Of a stretch of 64,000 nucleotides of DNA, positions 42,549-51,700 are shown piece by piece. Position numbers and translations under genes: made by a program. The notes below the pieces were generated by a model, which ran no database searches, had not been told where the DNA came from, and worked only from the letters and a program-made list of their open reading frames with translations. The stretch's first letter is position 1; every line of letters starts with the position of its first letter. The stretch comes from an uncultured Prevotellaceae bacterium (lineage in GTDB: Bacteria; Bacteroidota; Bacteroidia; Bacteroidales; Muribaculaceae). Location of the stretch: NCBI GenBank assembly GCA_946186575.1, contig CAMHNO010000001.1, positions 1 through 64,000 of the forward strand, in the 5' to 3' direction.

Positions 42549-44570
42549 TTAAATCTTTTCGTCGATAATCTTTATCTTCTGCTCAAGCAGCGAAATTTCA
42601 TCCTTTAGATTAGAAATTTTGCGCTCAAGCTCCTTGACTATGGTGTTACCATTCTTTGAGCTTGCTGTGAAGAAGCCCAGATTGTTCTCATAGGTCTTTA
42701 GTTCGTTGCACTTCTGCTCAAAGGCCCTAACCAGTCTTTCTCGCTCATGGTAAACCTTGTCGGTTCCAGACTGAGAAAGTGTGTTTTCAAAATTAGACAG
42801 TCGAGCCCTGAAGGCCTTCATGTCAAATTTCTCAAACGCTTTGTCGACGGCTTCTTTATAATGGGCATAGATTTTGTCTTTTTCCCTGTAGGGCACATGA
42901 CCAATGGACTGCCATTTCGACATTAGTTCCCTGATTTGTTGTGGAGCTTCCTCCTCATTGCCTTCGTCGAGGATAGCATTGATTTGAGCTATCACTTCCT
43001 TCTTGGCCTTTAGATTGTCGTGCTCCACCGAGCGTTGGCTCGAAGTCTGCTTCTTTTTCTGCTCAAAGAAATAGTCGCATGCTGTGATAAATCTTTTCCA
43101 CACAGCGTCGCTGTGCTTCTTAACCACTGGACCTATGGTTTTCCACTCCTTCTGGAGAGCGATCAGAGCGTCGGTTGTGGCTTTCCAGTCGGTAGAGTCT
43201 TTCAGTGCCTCGGCTTTCTCGCATAGTTCGTTCTTCTTGGCAAGGTTGGCCGACAATTCTTCCTTCATCGACTTGAAGAAGGCTGCTTTCTTGGCAAAGA
43301 AGTCATCGCACGAGCTGCGGAAACGAGCAAATAGTGCTGCATTGACCTTGCGCGAAGCAAATCCCAGTTTCTTCCATTGCTCTTGCAACCCAATGATTTG
43401 CTTAGTCACCTCGTCCCAGGCAGCATAGGTCTTGAGGTCGTCTGTCTTAATGTTCTCGATTTCCTCACACAGGGCAGTCTTGGCTTCGGCATTCTCCTTC
43501 TCGGCAGCCTTGCGATTCTCGAAATAAGCCTGATGCTTTTTGTTTATCACAGAAGAGGCAGCTTTGAAGCGGGCCCAGAGTGGCTCCCTGATGTCCTTGG
43601 CCACAGGACCTGTTTCGCGCCACTTGTCGTGAAGTGCCTGCAGCTTCTTAAAAGCGAGAATCACATCGGATTCCTCGTCGAGAGCCTCGGCTTCCTCACA
43701 CAGTTGTTGCTTTATCTCAAGGTTCTTCTTGAAATCATAGTCACGCAGCTCCTTGTTCATCTTGAGCAGGTCGTAGAAGTTTTCAATAGCCTGCTGATAG
43801 GACTTCCACACCTCGGTAGTGCTCGTTGATGGCACTTCGCCTATGGCCTTGAACTCCTGCTGCAGTTGCTGCACGTGAGAGAACTGCTTGTTGATATTAT
43901 CGGGATCTTGCGATATTGTATTTATCTCGTTGATTATGTTTTGTTTCTTCTCGAGATTGGCTTTCTTGGCAGCGTCTTGCTCAGCATTAAACTCGGCACG
44001 CTTCTCTTTGAACTCGCCCAGCAGTTCTTTAAGCTTAATCTCAAGCTCATCGTCTTGAGGAGCAAAGGCGGCCTCTTCGTTACCCTTGGCAAGGAATTCC
44101 TCCTTCTCTCGAGCCAGCTCTTCTTTGCGCATTGCAAAGAATGCCGATTTAATTTGGGCCACCAGTTCTTTAACAGCCTCTACTGGAAGTGCAAGGAGTT
44201 TTTCAAGTTCGGCAACCAGAGCACCCTTGTCGAGCGACGCCACATCAATCTTTGGGACTTCAACCTTCTGGTCTGCGGGGGCCTCGGGCTTCACTTCGGC
44301 AGCGGCAGGCTCGTTGGTTATGCCCTCCTCAACCGATGGTGCCTCGTCGGTCACCTCGTTGGCGGCAGGCTCTTCTGGTTTCATCTCAGACGCAGCGGGC
44401 TCGTCAAGCACTTTCGCTGCCTGCTGCTCTTTGTTCTCAACTTGATTGTCTACTTCTACTTCGGTCGATTCCTCGGCAGATTTGTTTTCTACTGTCTCTG
44501 CGGCTTCTACGGCCTGAGTCTCAGCATTTAGAGTTACGTCTTTCTCGATATTTTCTATCGATTCTGACAT
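42549..44570 (-). CDS. DUF349 repeat protein
   Basis: About 673 residues from ATG at 44570 (MSESIENIEKD); an in-frame ATG at 44594 would add 8. The first 150 residues are acidic and Ala/Glu-rich (VEAAETVENKSAEEST), probably disordered. The rest is a chain of helical DUF349 repeats (WKSYQQAIENFYDL, WRETGPVAKDIREPLWARFKAAS, WKKLGFASRKVNAALFARFRSS, WKTIGPVVKKHSDAVWKRF, WQSIGHVPYREKDKIY). The family is of unclear function; no enzymatic motif or signal peptide is seen. It is monocistronic with its own -7 element. Confidence 0.88.
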   Translation of the reverse strand: MSESIENIEKDVTLNAETQAVEAAETVENKSAEESTEVEVDNQVENKEQQAAKVLDEPAASEMKPEEPAANEVTDEAPSVEEGITNEPAAAEVKPEAPADQKVEVPKIDVASLDKGALVAELEKLLALPVEAVKELVAQIKSAFFAMRKEELAREKEEFLAKGNEEAAFAPQDDELEIKLKELLGEFKEKRAEFNAEQDAAKKANLEKKQNIINEINTISQDPDNINKQFSHVQQLQQEFKAIGEVPSTSTTEVWKSYQQAIENFYDLLKMNKELRDYDFKKNLEIKQQLCEEAEALDEESDVILAFKKLQALHDKWRETGPVAKDIREPLWARFKAASSVINKKHQAYFENRKAAEKENAEAKTALCEEIENIKTDDLKTYAAWDEVTKQIIGLQEQWKKLGFASRKVNAALFARFRSSCDDFFAKKAAFFKSMKEELSANLAKKNELCEKAEALKDSTDWKATTDALIALQKEWKTIGPVVKKHSDAVWKRFITACDYFFEQKKKQTSSQRSVEHDNLKAKKEVIAQINAILDEGNEEEAPQQIRELMSKWQSIGHVPYREKDKIYAHYKEAVDKAFEKFDMKAFRARLSNFENTLSQSGTDKVYHERERLVRAFEQKCNELKTYENNLGFFTASSKNGNTIVKELERKISNLKDEISLLEQKIKIIDEKI

Positions 44571-44634
44571 TTCACGCGTTACCATAATATACAATTTTTA
44601 AAAGGCGTATTTAACCTAATTTTTATTTTAACTC

Positions 44635-44642
44635 CAAAAATA
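44635..44642 (-). promoter_or_regulatory. -7 promoter element of the DUF349 gene
   Basis: The minus strand reads TATTTTTG, about 65 nt upstream of the start; the -33 box is unclear. Confidence 0.4.
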
Positions 44643-44663
44643 ATACTTTTTCTTAATATGGAG

Positions 44664-44700
44664 AAAAAAAAGGACTGTTTTTTTGTTAAACAGCCACTTT
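44664..44700. terminator. Terminator of the M16 peptidase operon
   Basis: The stem 44672-44680/44688-44695 has one bulge; an A8 run on the left (T8 on the minus strand) makes it an intrinsic terminator for the minus-strand operon ending at 44744. Confidence 0.7.
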
Positions 44701-44743
44701 TTTCAGTTTTCAGCATCTAAATATCCTCTAAAAAGGTGAGAAA

Positions 44744-45982
44744 TCAGGCATCGGGGCCATAGTAAATCATTGAGCAATTATTGTCGTCAAGAACACGAGC
44801 CGCCACATTGCGAATGTCGCTGGTGGTCACAGCACGATAATTCTCATTCTCGCTATTGATGCCACCGGCTCCCCACAAGAGCTCATGGCAGCATAGTGCC
44901 ACAGCCTTCTCGGCATAGCCTACATTCTCAAACAGTTTGTTCGACATATACTTATTAACGCATTTGTCTAATTCTTCATTGGTCACGCCATCGGTGATTA
45001 GCCTATGAACAACTTTGTTGATAGCGTCGCCTGCAGCATCAAACGGCACACCTTGAGGCAATCTTGCTCTAATGTAGAACAAGCCAGGGTCGCGAGACCC
45101 CAAGACCGATGCGTCGACCTCGGCAAACAAATCGGTGCCCTGAATCAACTCTTTATAGAATCGCGACGAGAGCCCATTGCCAAGCACATCGCTCAGCAGA
45201 TCGGTGGCTGGATAATCATGATCGCAGCGGCCGCACATGTGATAGGTCTTGAATATCATGTTGTTGGGCACGTCGCTGTGATGCGTCAAGAATTTGGGCT
45301 GCTGCTGTTGGGGCTCTTGCGGAAGCGACCGCCGGGCGGATGGAGCCGGCTCTATGTCACCAAACCATTTCTCGACGAGCGTCACCGCTGAATGAAAGTC
45401 GACATTCCCCGAGATTGACAACACAAGATTGCCAATGTTGTAAAAACGGTCATGAAAATCGTGAATGTCGCTTGCTGTGAACCCCTTGATTGTTTCGATG
45501 TCAAGTCCAATGGTGGGCCAGCGGTAAGGGTGCTGCTCGAATGCAAGGCCATGCATCAAGTGCAACACGTCGCCATAGGGCTGATTGAGATAGCGCTGCT
45601 TGAATTCCTCGACAACAACACTCTTCTGAACATCGATGTTCTGCTGTGTCAAGTTCAGGTTGAGCAGGCGCTCGCTCTCGAGCCATAGGGCAGTTTCGAG
45701 GTTGTGGGCCGGAAGAATGCAATAATAGTTGGTAAAATCAATGTTGGTCCAGGCATTGCTGTCACCACCGGCACGCTGCAGCATGTCGTCATATTTCTCC
45801 ACATGCTTTGTGCCCGAGAACATGAGGTGCTCCATCAGGTGAGCAAGCCCTGTCTTGGTTGGATGTTCATCACGCGACCCCACATCATAGAGCAGATTCA
45901 CAGCAACCATGCGAGTTGTTGCGTCGTAATGATGAACGAGCCTTAGCCCATTGCTGAGCCGATGACACTTGAAGTCAATCAT
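44744..45982 (-). CDS. M16 family zinc metallopeptidase
   Basis: A 412-residue single-repeat inverzincin. The inverted zinc motif HLMEH lies in GLAHLMEHLMFSGT (about residues 47-51), with the distal Glu in VVVEEFKQRY. The second half is the inactive M16_C-like part. Substrate unknown; pitrilysin-like processing of peptides is typical. There is no clear signal peptide, so it may be cytoplasmic or use a non-classical route. It overlaps the cyclophilin gene by 4 bp (ATGA at 45979-45982). Confidence 0.93.
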   Translation of the reverse strand: MIDFKCHRLSNGLRLVHHYDATTRMVAVNLLYDVGSRDEHPTKTGLAHLMEHLMFSGTKHVEKYDDMLQRAGGDSNAWTNIDFTNYYCILPAHNLETALWLESERLLNLNLTQQNIDVQKSVVVEEFKQRYLNQPYGDVLHLMHGLAFEQHPYRWPTIGLDIETIKGFTASDIHDFHDRFYNIGNLVLSISGNVDFHSAVTLVEKWFGDIEPAPSARRSLPQEPQQQQPKFLTHHSDVPNNMIFKTYHMCGRCDHDYPATDLLSDVLGNGLSSRFYKELIQGTDLFAEVDASVLGSRDPGLFYIRARLPQGVPFDAAGDAINKVVHRLITDGVTNEELDKCVNKYMSNKLFENVGYAEKAVALCCHELLWGAGGINSENENYRAVTTSDIRNVAARVLDDNNCSMIYYGPDA

Positions 45983-46896
45983 TCAATGATTGTGGCCTTG
46001 ATAATCTTCACTGCATTCACTGGCCTGTCGTTGCTGCCAGTTTCTACATTTTCAATCTTCTCCACCACATCAAGGCCCGAAATCACTTCGCCAAACACGG
46101 TGTACTGGCCATCGAGATGCGGAGCGCCACCCAATGTGGTATAATCGTTGATTTGCTCTTGAGTGAGCTTCACCGGATTCTGAGCGTAGGTATCCTCGAC
46201 AATTTTAATGAGCTGCTGCTGCAGGTTCATCAACGCAACCGAGTCTCCTCGAGCCTGAAGATCCATGATTTGCTGCTGGCGCGCCATGGCAAGCTGCTGA
46301 AAGGCGTGCGCCTTTTGCTGCTCGGCCATCCGTTGCTCCATCGCCTGGAGCTGGCCTGGGGTGAAACGGCGACCGGTGACGATATAAAATTGCGAGCCAG
46401 AGCTCTTGCGTTCGGGATTGGTCTCGTCGCCCTGTCGCGCAGCGGCAAGGGCGCCACGCTTGTGGTAATACTTGGGATAAACAAACTCTGCATCTATATC
46501 ATAGCTTGGGCCACCCGCTCCCAACAATTGATCGGGAGTAGCGTTCTTAGAGTCAGGGTCTCCTGTCTGAATCATGAAATCCTTTATCACTCTGTGGAAA
46601 AGCACACCATCGTAGTATCCTTCTTTCACGAGTTTGACGAAATTGTCGCGATGCTTGGGAGTCTCGTTATATAGGACAACCTCGATGTTGCCGCACGTTG
46701 TCTCGAGCAGAACTTTAGTGCAGCCTGCCAAGTTGGTTGCCTGTGGCTTGTCTTGCTGTTGCATGGTTGTGGTGTTGTTTGCGTTAATTGTAAGTGTTGT
46801 AAAAACCATCACACAAGCGGCAAACACACAAGCGGCCGCAAGCGCAGTTATAGTTTTGTTTTTCGTTCTCATAGCAGTAATATCTGATAAAAGCAT
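45979..46896 (-). CDS. Cyclophilin-type peptidyl-prolyl isomerase
   Basis: A 305-residue protein with an N-terminal hydrophobic signal or anchor (about residues 14-38). The cyclophilin core is split: TTCGNIEVVLYNETPKHRDNFVKL, FHRVIKDFMIQTGDP and SSGSQFYIVTGR, then a roughly 65-residue helical Gln/Met-rich insertion, then DGQYTVFGEVISGLDVVEKI. Such insertions are known in Bacteroidales cyclophilins. It probably folds proteins in the periplasm. The start may be Met1 (TAATG overlap with the upstream stop) or Met9. It is the middle gene of a three-gene operon. Confidence 0.92.
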   Translation of the reverse strand: MLLSDITAMRTKNKTITALAAACVFAACVMVFTTLTINANNTTTMQQQDKPQATNLAGCTKVLLETTCGNIEVVLYNETPKHRDNFVKLVKEGYYDGVLFHRVIKDFMIQTGDPDSKNATPDQLLGAGGPSYDIDAEFVYPKYYHKRGALAAARQGDETNPERKSSGSQFYIVTGRRFTPGQLQAMEQRMAEQQKAHAFQQLAMARQQQIMDLQARGDSVALMNLQQQLIKIVEDTYAQNPVKLTQEQINDYTTLGGAPHLDGQYTVFGEVISGLDVVEKIENVETGSNDRPVNAVKIIKATIIE

Positions 46897-47276
46897 TAAA
46901 TACCCTTTGGATACAACCGCTTGTAGATGCGGCGGAAGTTGTCGTCACTGAGGTTGAGCGAGGCAGCACGTTCCTTGTAGTCATCGCCCCAAATGGAAGC
47001 AGCAAGGCTGCCTAAGTAGGCTCGCTCACGATCGGCAGCGATGGCGGCCTTGATGAGGCGGTCAATTTGAGGTGCATACTGCTGCTTGTCAATGGTGTGA
47101 AGATAGCGGGCTGTGCTGACTACAAACTGCCCAGTGCGGTCCACATTTATTATATTATCGACCAGAGAGTCCACTTGCTCGGCAAAATCGGCATGATTGA
47201 TATTGTTGGCAATATACTCGTATGTGAGCAAGCCATTCTCGTCTTTTTCAAGACGTTTCTTAAGTTCGGCGTCCAT
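46896..47276 (-). CDS. Conserved small protein of unknown function
   Basis: A 126-residue, mainly helical cytoplasmic protein (MDAELKKRLEKDENGLLTYEY...). I recognise no domain. It shows two short repeated helices around FVVSTARYLHTIDKQQY and RERAYLGSLAASIWGDDY. It opens the operon with the cyclophilin and M16 genes, its stop codon overlapping the next ATG (TAATG). A -7 element lies about 90 bp upstream. Confidence 0.75.
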   Translation of the reverse strand: MDAELKKRLEKDENGLLTYEYIANNINHADFAEQVDSLVDNIINVDRTGQFVVSTARYLHTIDKQQYAPQIDRLIKAAIAADRERAYLGSLAASIWGDDYKERAASLNLSDDNFRRIYKRLYPKGI

Positions 47277-47365
47277 AAAAATCTGTTTTCAATTATTTTT
47301 CACAATCACGTGCAGTGAGGTTTCACAAGTCCAATTTGTCACCTCCATTCACAGTTTTCACAGTG

Positions 47366-47400
47366 CAAAAATATAAAAAAAAACTTAATTAGAAAACAAA
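47366..47400 (-). promoter_or_regulatory. Promoter of the unknown/cyclophilin/M16 operon
   Basis: The minus strand reads TATTTTTG at 47366-47373, with a TTTG at 47397-47400 (23-bp spacing, longer than usual). Confidence 0.45.
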
Positions 47401-47588
47401 AGCCGCTAAAATTGGATAAATTAGGCTGCGTCTCGGAAAACTCAAATAAATTTGGTCTTTCTCTCGACTTGCACTAATATTGAGCAATGATGAGAAACAA
47501 CATCAATCAAACGCGACATTTTATCATGTGCCTGCGCGTGAGCAAGGTATTGCTCAAATGGTTCGAGTGATTCATGTGGCTCTGATAT
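47401..47588. other. Intergenic stretch without a supported gene
   Basis: This stretch lies between the promoter at 47.37 kb and the terminator at 47.59 kb. A short antisense frame (47442-47636) exists but has no start context and runs through the terminator. The segment near 47425-47475 resembles sequences I have seen repeated in Bacteroidales spacers; this is a memory-based impression only. Confidence 0.3.
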
Positions 47589-47628
47589 CAAAAAAAACGC
47601 CGCAGCCCCTACTAAAAGCTGCGACGTT
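47589..47628 (-). terminator. Terminator of the secreted-protein gene
   Basis: A 10-bp stem with one mismatch (47596-47605 with 47619-47628) is followed on the minus strand by T7-T8. Confidence 0.85.
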
Positions 47629-47663
47629 GATTTCAAATTGCACTATCCTGATTGGATTATTAT

Positions 47664-48551
47664 TTACTTGATTATCTTCTCGGTGGTACGGCTGCCGTCG
47701 CTACAGGTGGTGACCTTGAGGTTCACGCCTGGCTGTGGCTCGGCGCTTTCCACACCAGCAAGGTTGTAGTAGCGCACACTAACTGCTTGTTTTTCTCCAG
47801 AGATAGTTGTGATGGCATTTAGCTGCTTCAATTGTTGTGCTTCGTCATACTTACAACCTTTGTAAACCAATTCTCCGTTCTCATAAACTGCCGATAGTCC
47901 CGACATTGAGTTTATTCCTGTAATATAAGGTCTGTAGGGTACAAGTAAGTCACCAAATCCACAGTCAACACCAATGCCTTCGATTGTCTTAAAACTATAC
48001 TCAGGATTATCAGGAGCATCATAATCTATTATTTGATAACCTTTTCTTAAAGTTTGCCCTATCTCAATCTCAAATTCTTGGTAGGTGTCGGCAGGAGAAT
48101 ATTCAGAAATAGGATAATTAAACTCAGCAAATTCGATTAAATTAGACTCATAGGGCAAGAACATTGGATTGTTGAAGTCGTATAGGACATCAGGTATATT
48201 CCACCAAAAAAAATCATTAAGGCTTTCACCGTGAACATCATTTTCAATGGCTGTAACCACTTTGCCCTCCTCTCTGACATAGGCTGCAAGATAGGGTTCC
48301 TGGGCATTTCCCTGCTCATCATAGTAAGTGCGATAGATGTTATGATATAACAATCCATCAATAATTGTCGTGCCATTGAATTCAAGATTGTAAAGTTGTA
48401 TACGTTTATATCCTGGCTCGGGCCAAGCATGGTAATAACCTACATATTCCCAAACAACACCCTCACGAACGATGGGAACGTATTCATTCTCAACTGCGCT
48501 GGCGCTGGTTATCGTCAGCATGCCCAGCAGTAATAATGTAATCTTTTTCAT
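47664..48551 (-). CDS. Secreted protein of unknown function
   Basis: A 295-residue protein with a signal peptide (residues 1-19, ASA). The body is rich in Tyr, Trp and acidic residues (EGVVWEYVGYYHAWPEPGYKR) and resembles small Bacteroidales surface proteins of unknown role. The last 35 residues (VSVRYYNLAGVESAEPQPGVNLKVTT...EKIIK) look like the short beta-rich C-terminal module seen on type IX or surface proteins. It has its own promoter and terminator. Confidence 0.8.
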   Translation of the reverse strand: MKKITLLLLGMLTITSASAVENEYVPIVREGVVWEYVGYYHAWPEPGYKRIQLYNLEFNGTTIIDGLLYHNIYRTYYDEQGNAQEPYLAAYVREEGKVVTAIENDVHGESLNDFFWWNIPDVLYDFNNPMFLPYESNLIEFAEFNYPISEYSPADTYQEFEIEIGQTLRKGYQIIDYDAPDNPEYSFKTIEGIGVDCGFGDLLVPYRPYITGINSMSGLSAVYENGELVYKGCKYDEAQQLKQLNAITTISGEKQAVSVRYYNLAGVESAEPQPGVNLKVTTCSDGSRTTEKIIK

Positions 48552-48596
48552 AGCTGTTTATTTTTTGAGTTAAACTTCATCATTTTTTGGACATCG

Positions 48597-48604
48597 CAAA
48601 TTTA
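48597..48604 (-). promoter_or_regulatory. -7 promoter element of the secreted-protein gene
   Basis: The minus strand reads TAAATTTG about 45 nt before the start codon. Confidence 0.5.
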
Positions 48605-48627
48605 TAAACTTTTTTTAAAAATATTTA

Positions 48628-48668
48628 CCCCCCCCTGTTAAATAACGTTAATTAAACGGGTGGGGGGG
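48628..48668 (-). terminator. C8/G7 homopolymer hairpin after sprA
   Basis: C8 (48628-48635) and G7 (48662-48668) can pair over a 26-nt A/T-rich loop; on the minus strand a T/A-rich tail follows. It probably ends the ruvA-sprA transcript. Homopolymer tracts of this length can slip. Confidence 0.55.
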
Positions 48669-48720
48669 AAACAATTTCCTGGCAAGGCACTATTGATCAT
48701 GCCATTTTTATTTTAAAATG

Positions 48721-51700
48721 CTACTTGGCGAGCGAGATATTGATAGAGATGCCGTAATTGGTGTTAGTAGTGGGATAAGCCGTTGACGAAACGAGTGGTG
48801 TGTTGACCTGATGGTCAAAGAAAGCTCCCAGCGTGATGCGCTTGCTCATCACATAGTTGGCCGCAAAGTTGATGCCCAAAGTGCGTGTTCCACTTGTTGC
48901 CTGCGTGGTATTGACATCTATCTTGCGGATGAGGGCGGTGTTCTTGTTAAATTGCAGGTTGAAGTTGAGCGTGAGGTCGTTGTTCACACCTTGCTGCTTA
49001 CTCTTGATCTTGAGCACCGAGTTGAAGTTGGCAATCTTGTAACTTGCCCCTATGACGAACGACTTTTGCAGAGTCTCGACCAGCTGCAGCGACGAAATGT
49101 TGAGCGCAAGAGTGCGGGCGTCGCGATATTCCATGTTGAAGCTCAAGTCGTTGTTGAGCGTAGCATTCACTCCAATGAGTGGGGCGAACTTTTCGGTTAT
49201 AGTCACCGAGCTGATATTATAGGGCGAGTTAGGAATGGGGTTGCCGGTGAGTGCATCGGCAGTGAACCCCAGCCCCTGGCCTATTGTCACCCAGTCGGTA
49301 TAGCTCGAGAATGAACCCACCGAGTAGGTACACTGATAGGCATGAGTTAGCGTCAGGCTCTTGAGCACCTTCTTAATAGCAGGAATCTTAGAAAGCCCGT
49401 CGTAGGTAACACGCCAGTTTGGCAAGATACTCTTAATGCCAGGGAATGGGTCGAGCGACACCTTCTGAGCATCTTTACCTGAATAGGCTGCCATGAATGC
49501 GGGAATCATCACATCGCTGCCCCATCGATTCACACCTCCGTTTTGTGGGTCGAACGGTGTGTCGGCAAGAGCTGTGCCACGCATGAAACCACGAGCCGGA
49601 TAATTCTTGCCAATATATTGAGCCTCGATGCGTGAAGCCACAATAGGCAGGTTGGTCAAGAACTGGTTGAATGCCTTGCTGTAGTACTCATTATCGGCAC
49701 TCACACCACGCAGAGCTGTAGCAAGAGCCATGTGAGTCTTGGTATAACTACCCGAGTATAGCACACCCACGTCGTCGTACATGAACTGTATCTGGTTGGT
49801 GCGATTGTCGGTACGGTTGCCAGTGAGTGTTATCTTCAACCCCTTAATGGGTTCTATCACAGCATCAATACTGAATTCTTGAGTCTTAGAATATATAGCA
49901 GGCGAAGTCTGAGTGGAGTCGCCCAGAAGCCATCCGCGGCTCTTGGCTTTCTCGATATAGTCTTGGCCCACAAATCCAAATGCGAAGTCAAGACCTGGTG
50001 CCATGACATCGTAGTGGGTGTTCTGCCCAAAGATGTCGCCCACGTTGGGTATAAACTGCGGTATCGAAAGCGACTGAGTTTGCCTCCACTTGACGTTCAC
50101 GCTCCTCACGCTCATGAGCAAGCGAGTAACATACTGTGCAAGCTCGGTGCCAAAGTTTTTCTTCTGACTTGCCATAACCTCGGTGACGGTGATCTTAATA
50201 CTCTTGTCGTCACGATTCAAGATTTCAACATTGTTGTTGTCAACAATTTTGAATTTCACTGGATAGCGCTTGCCATCGACGGTGGTGGCAGTGACCCTCA
50301 CCTTCTTAACGTTCATGCTGTGCTTGACCATGGTGGTGGTGTCGGTACTGAGCTGGAAGGTGCGGTCAAATTTCTTGGCTTTCTTCTCTTGTTTCTTGCC
50401 ACGGTCGTTACCCGAACTTCCACCCGACGACGCGAAGCGCTTGTTCACATCCTTGAGATAAGGAACCTTTCCATAGAGGGTCTCGAGGTTGAAGCGCCCA
50501 TCGACGGTGAATGACGACTGGTTCGAGATGCTGTTGCCTGAGAACACATCGGCAATCACTGTTCCCTTGTCCCAGCGATAGGTGGCATTATAGGTGCCAT
50601 TGAGGGTGATGAAGCTCAAGATTGGGATGGCACTGAAGGGAGCCTTATAAGATGCCGTGAACGTTTGATTATAGGCCCAAGGAGTACCCAGGTCTTTAAT
50701 ACTGCGCCACACACTGTCGCGCCAGTCGCGATACTCATCGGGGAAGAGTTTCTTGTTGACCTGACCCATAGGCTCAAGCACATGGGCTGTGGTCTGGCTG
50801 TTGAACGACATGTTGATTGACTTGGTGAAGTTCCACGATAGTGCGAACTGCCTATCCCACAAGAAGTTCTTGCTCACCGACACTGGGAGCACCACATCCA
50901 CATCGGTCTCATTGCGAGTTTGCTGCTCAAAGTAGTATCTCGACAGGTTGGTGCTGAAAGCTATTGAGTTAGGCAACCACCTGAACTCCCATTCCCTGAA
51001 GAACTTCAAGTTCTTGCGCTTAGCGTCGATTGCCTTTTCAAGTGGCTTAAAAGGTTTAATATAAGGTGTCCAGCTATACTGCATGCTGCCGCGATAGTCG
51101 CTGGTGTTCTCATAGACATAGTCCGGGTTAGACTTATGGGTCTTGTTGAACGAGTAGTTGAATGTGAAGTTGGCAGGATCCCATGGCATGGGGTTTTTGC
51201 TCTTCACATCAAACTTGAGTCCCGATATTGAGAAGTTCTTTACCACCGTCTCGCTCACGGCATAGGCCTTGATAGAGTCGCGCTGCTCGTCGGTGGCACA
51301 AGCATCGAGCGCGTCTTTGAGCAGGATGTCCTCATCCAGTGGATTATATTTCGGGGTTAACTTCTCATTGCTATAAGAGTAATAAATTGGGGCATGGAGC
51401 TTCACCTTCTCGGGCATGAAGCGACCCAGATCGGCCTGAACAGCAACGTTATACTGGTCGTAGTTGTCGAGACGACGCTGAGTCATGCTCTGGTCCACGG
51501 CACCAAAGCCGTTAGTCTCCTTATGCCAACCCACATTCACCGTTCCTATGTCGCTAAGGTTGAGGCTCATACTTGCTTTTGCGGCCCATCCGCCCTCGCT
51601 ATCAAAGTCGGTGACTCGCAACTCATCGACCCATACCACAAAGTCCTTGGTTGTTCCTGCAGTGTTGTTCCTCACGCCAATGAGCATCACTCTCACCTTA

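Noticed and set aside
47442..47636. 64-codon minus-strand open frame
   Set aside because: It starts inside the terminator hairpin and has no promoter or recognisable protein features.
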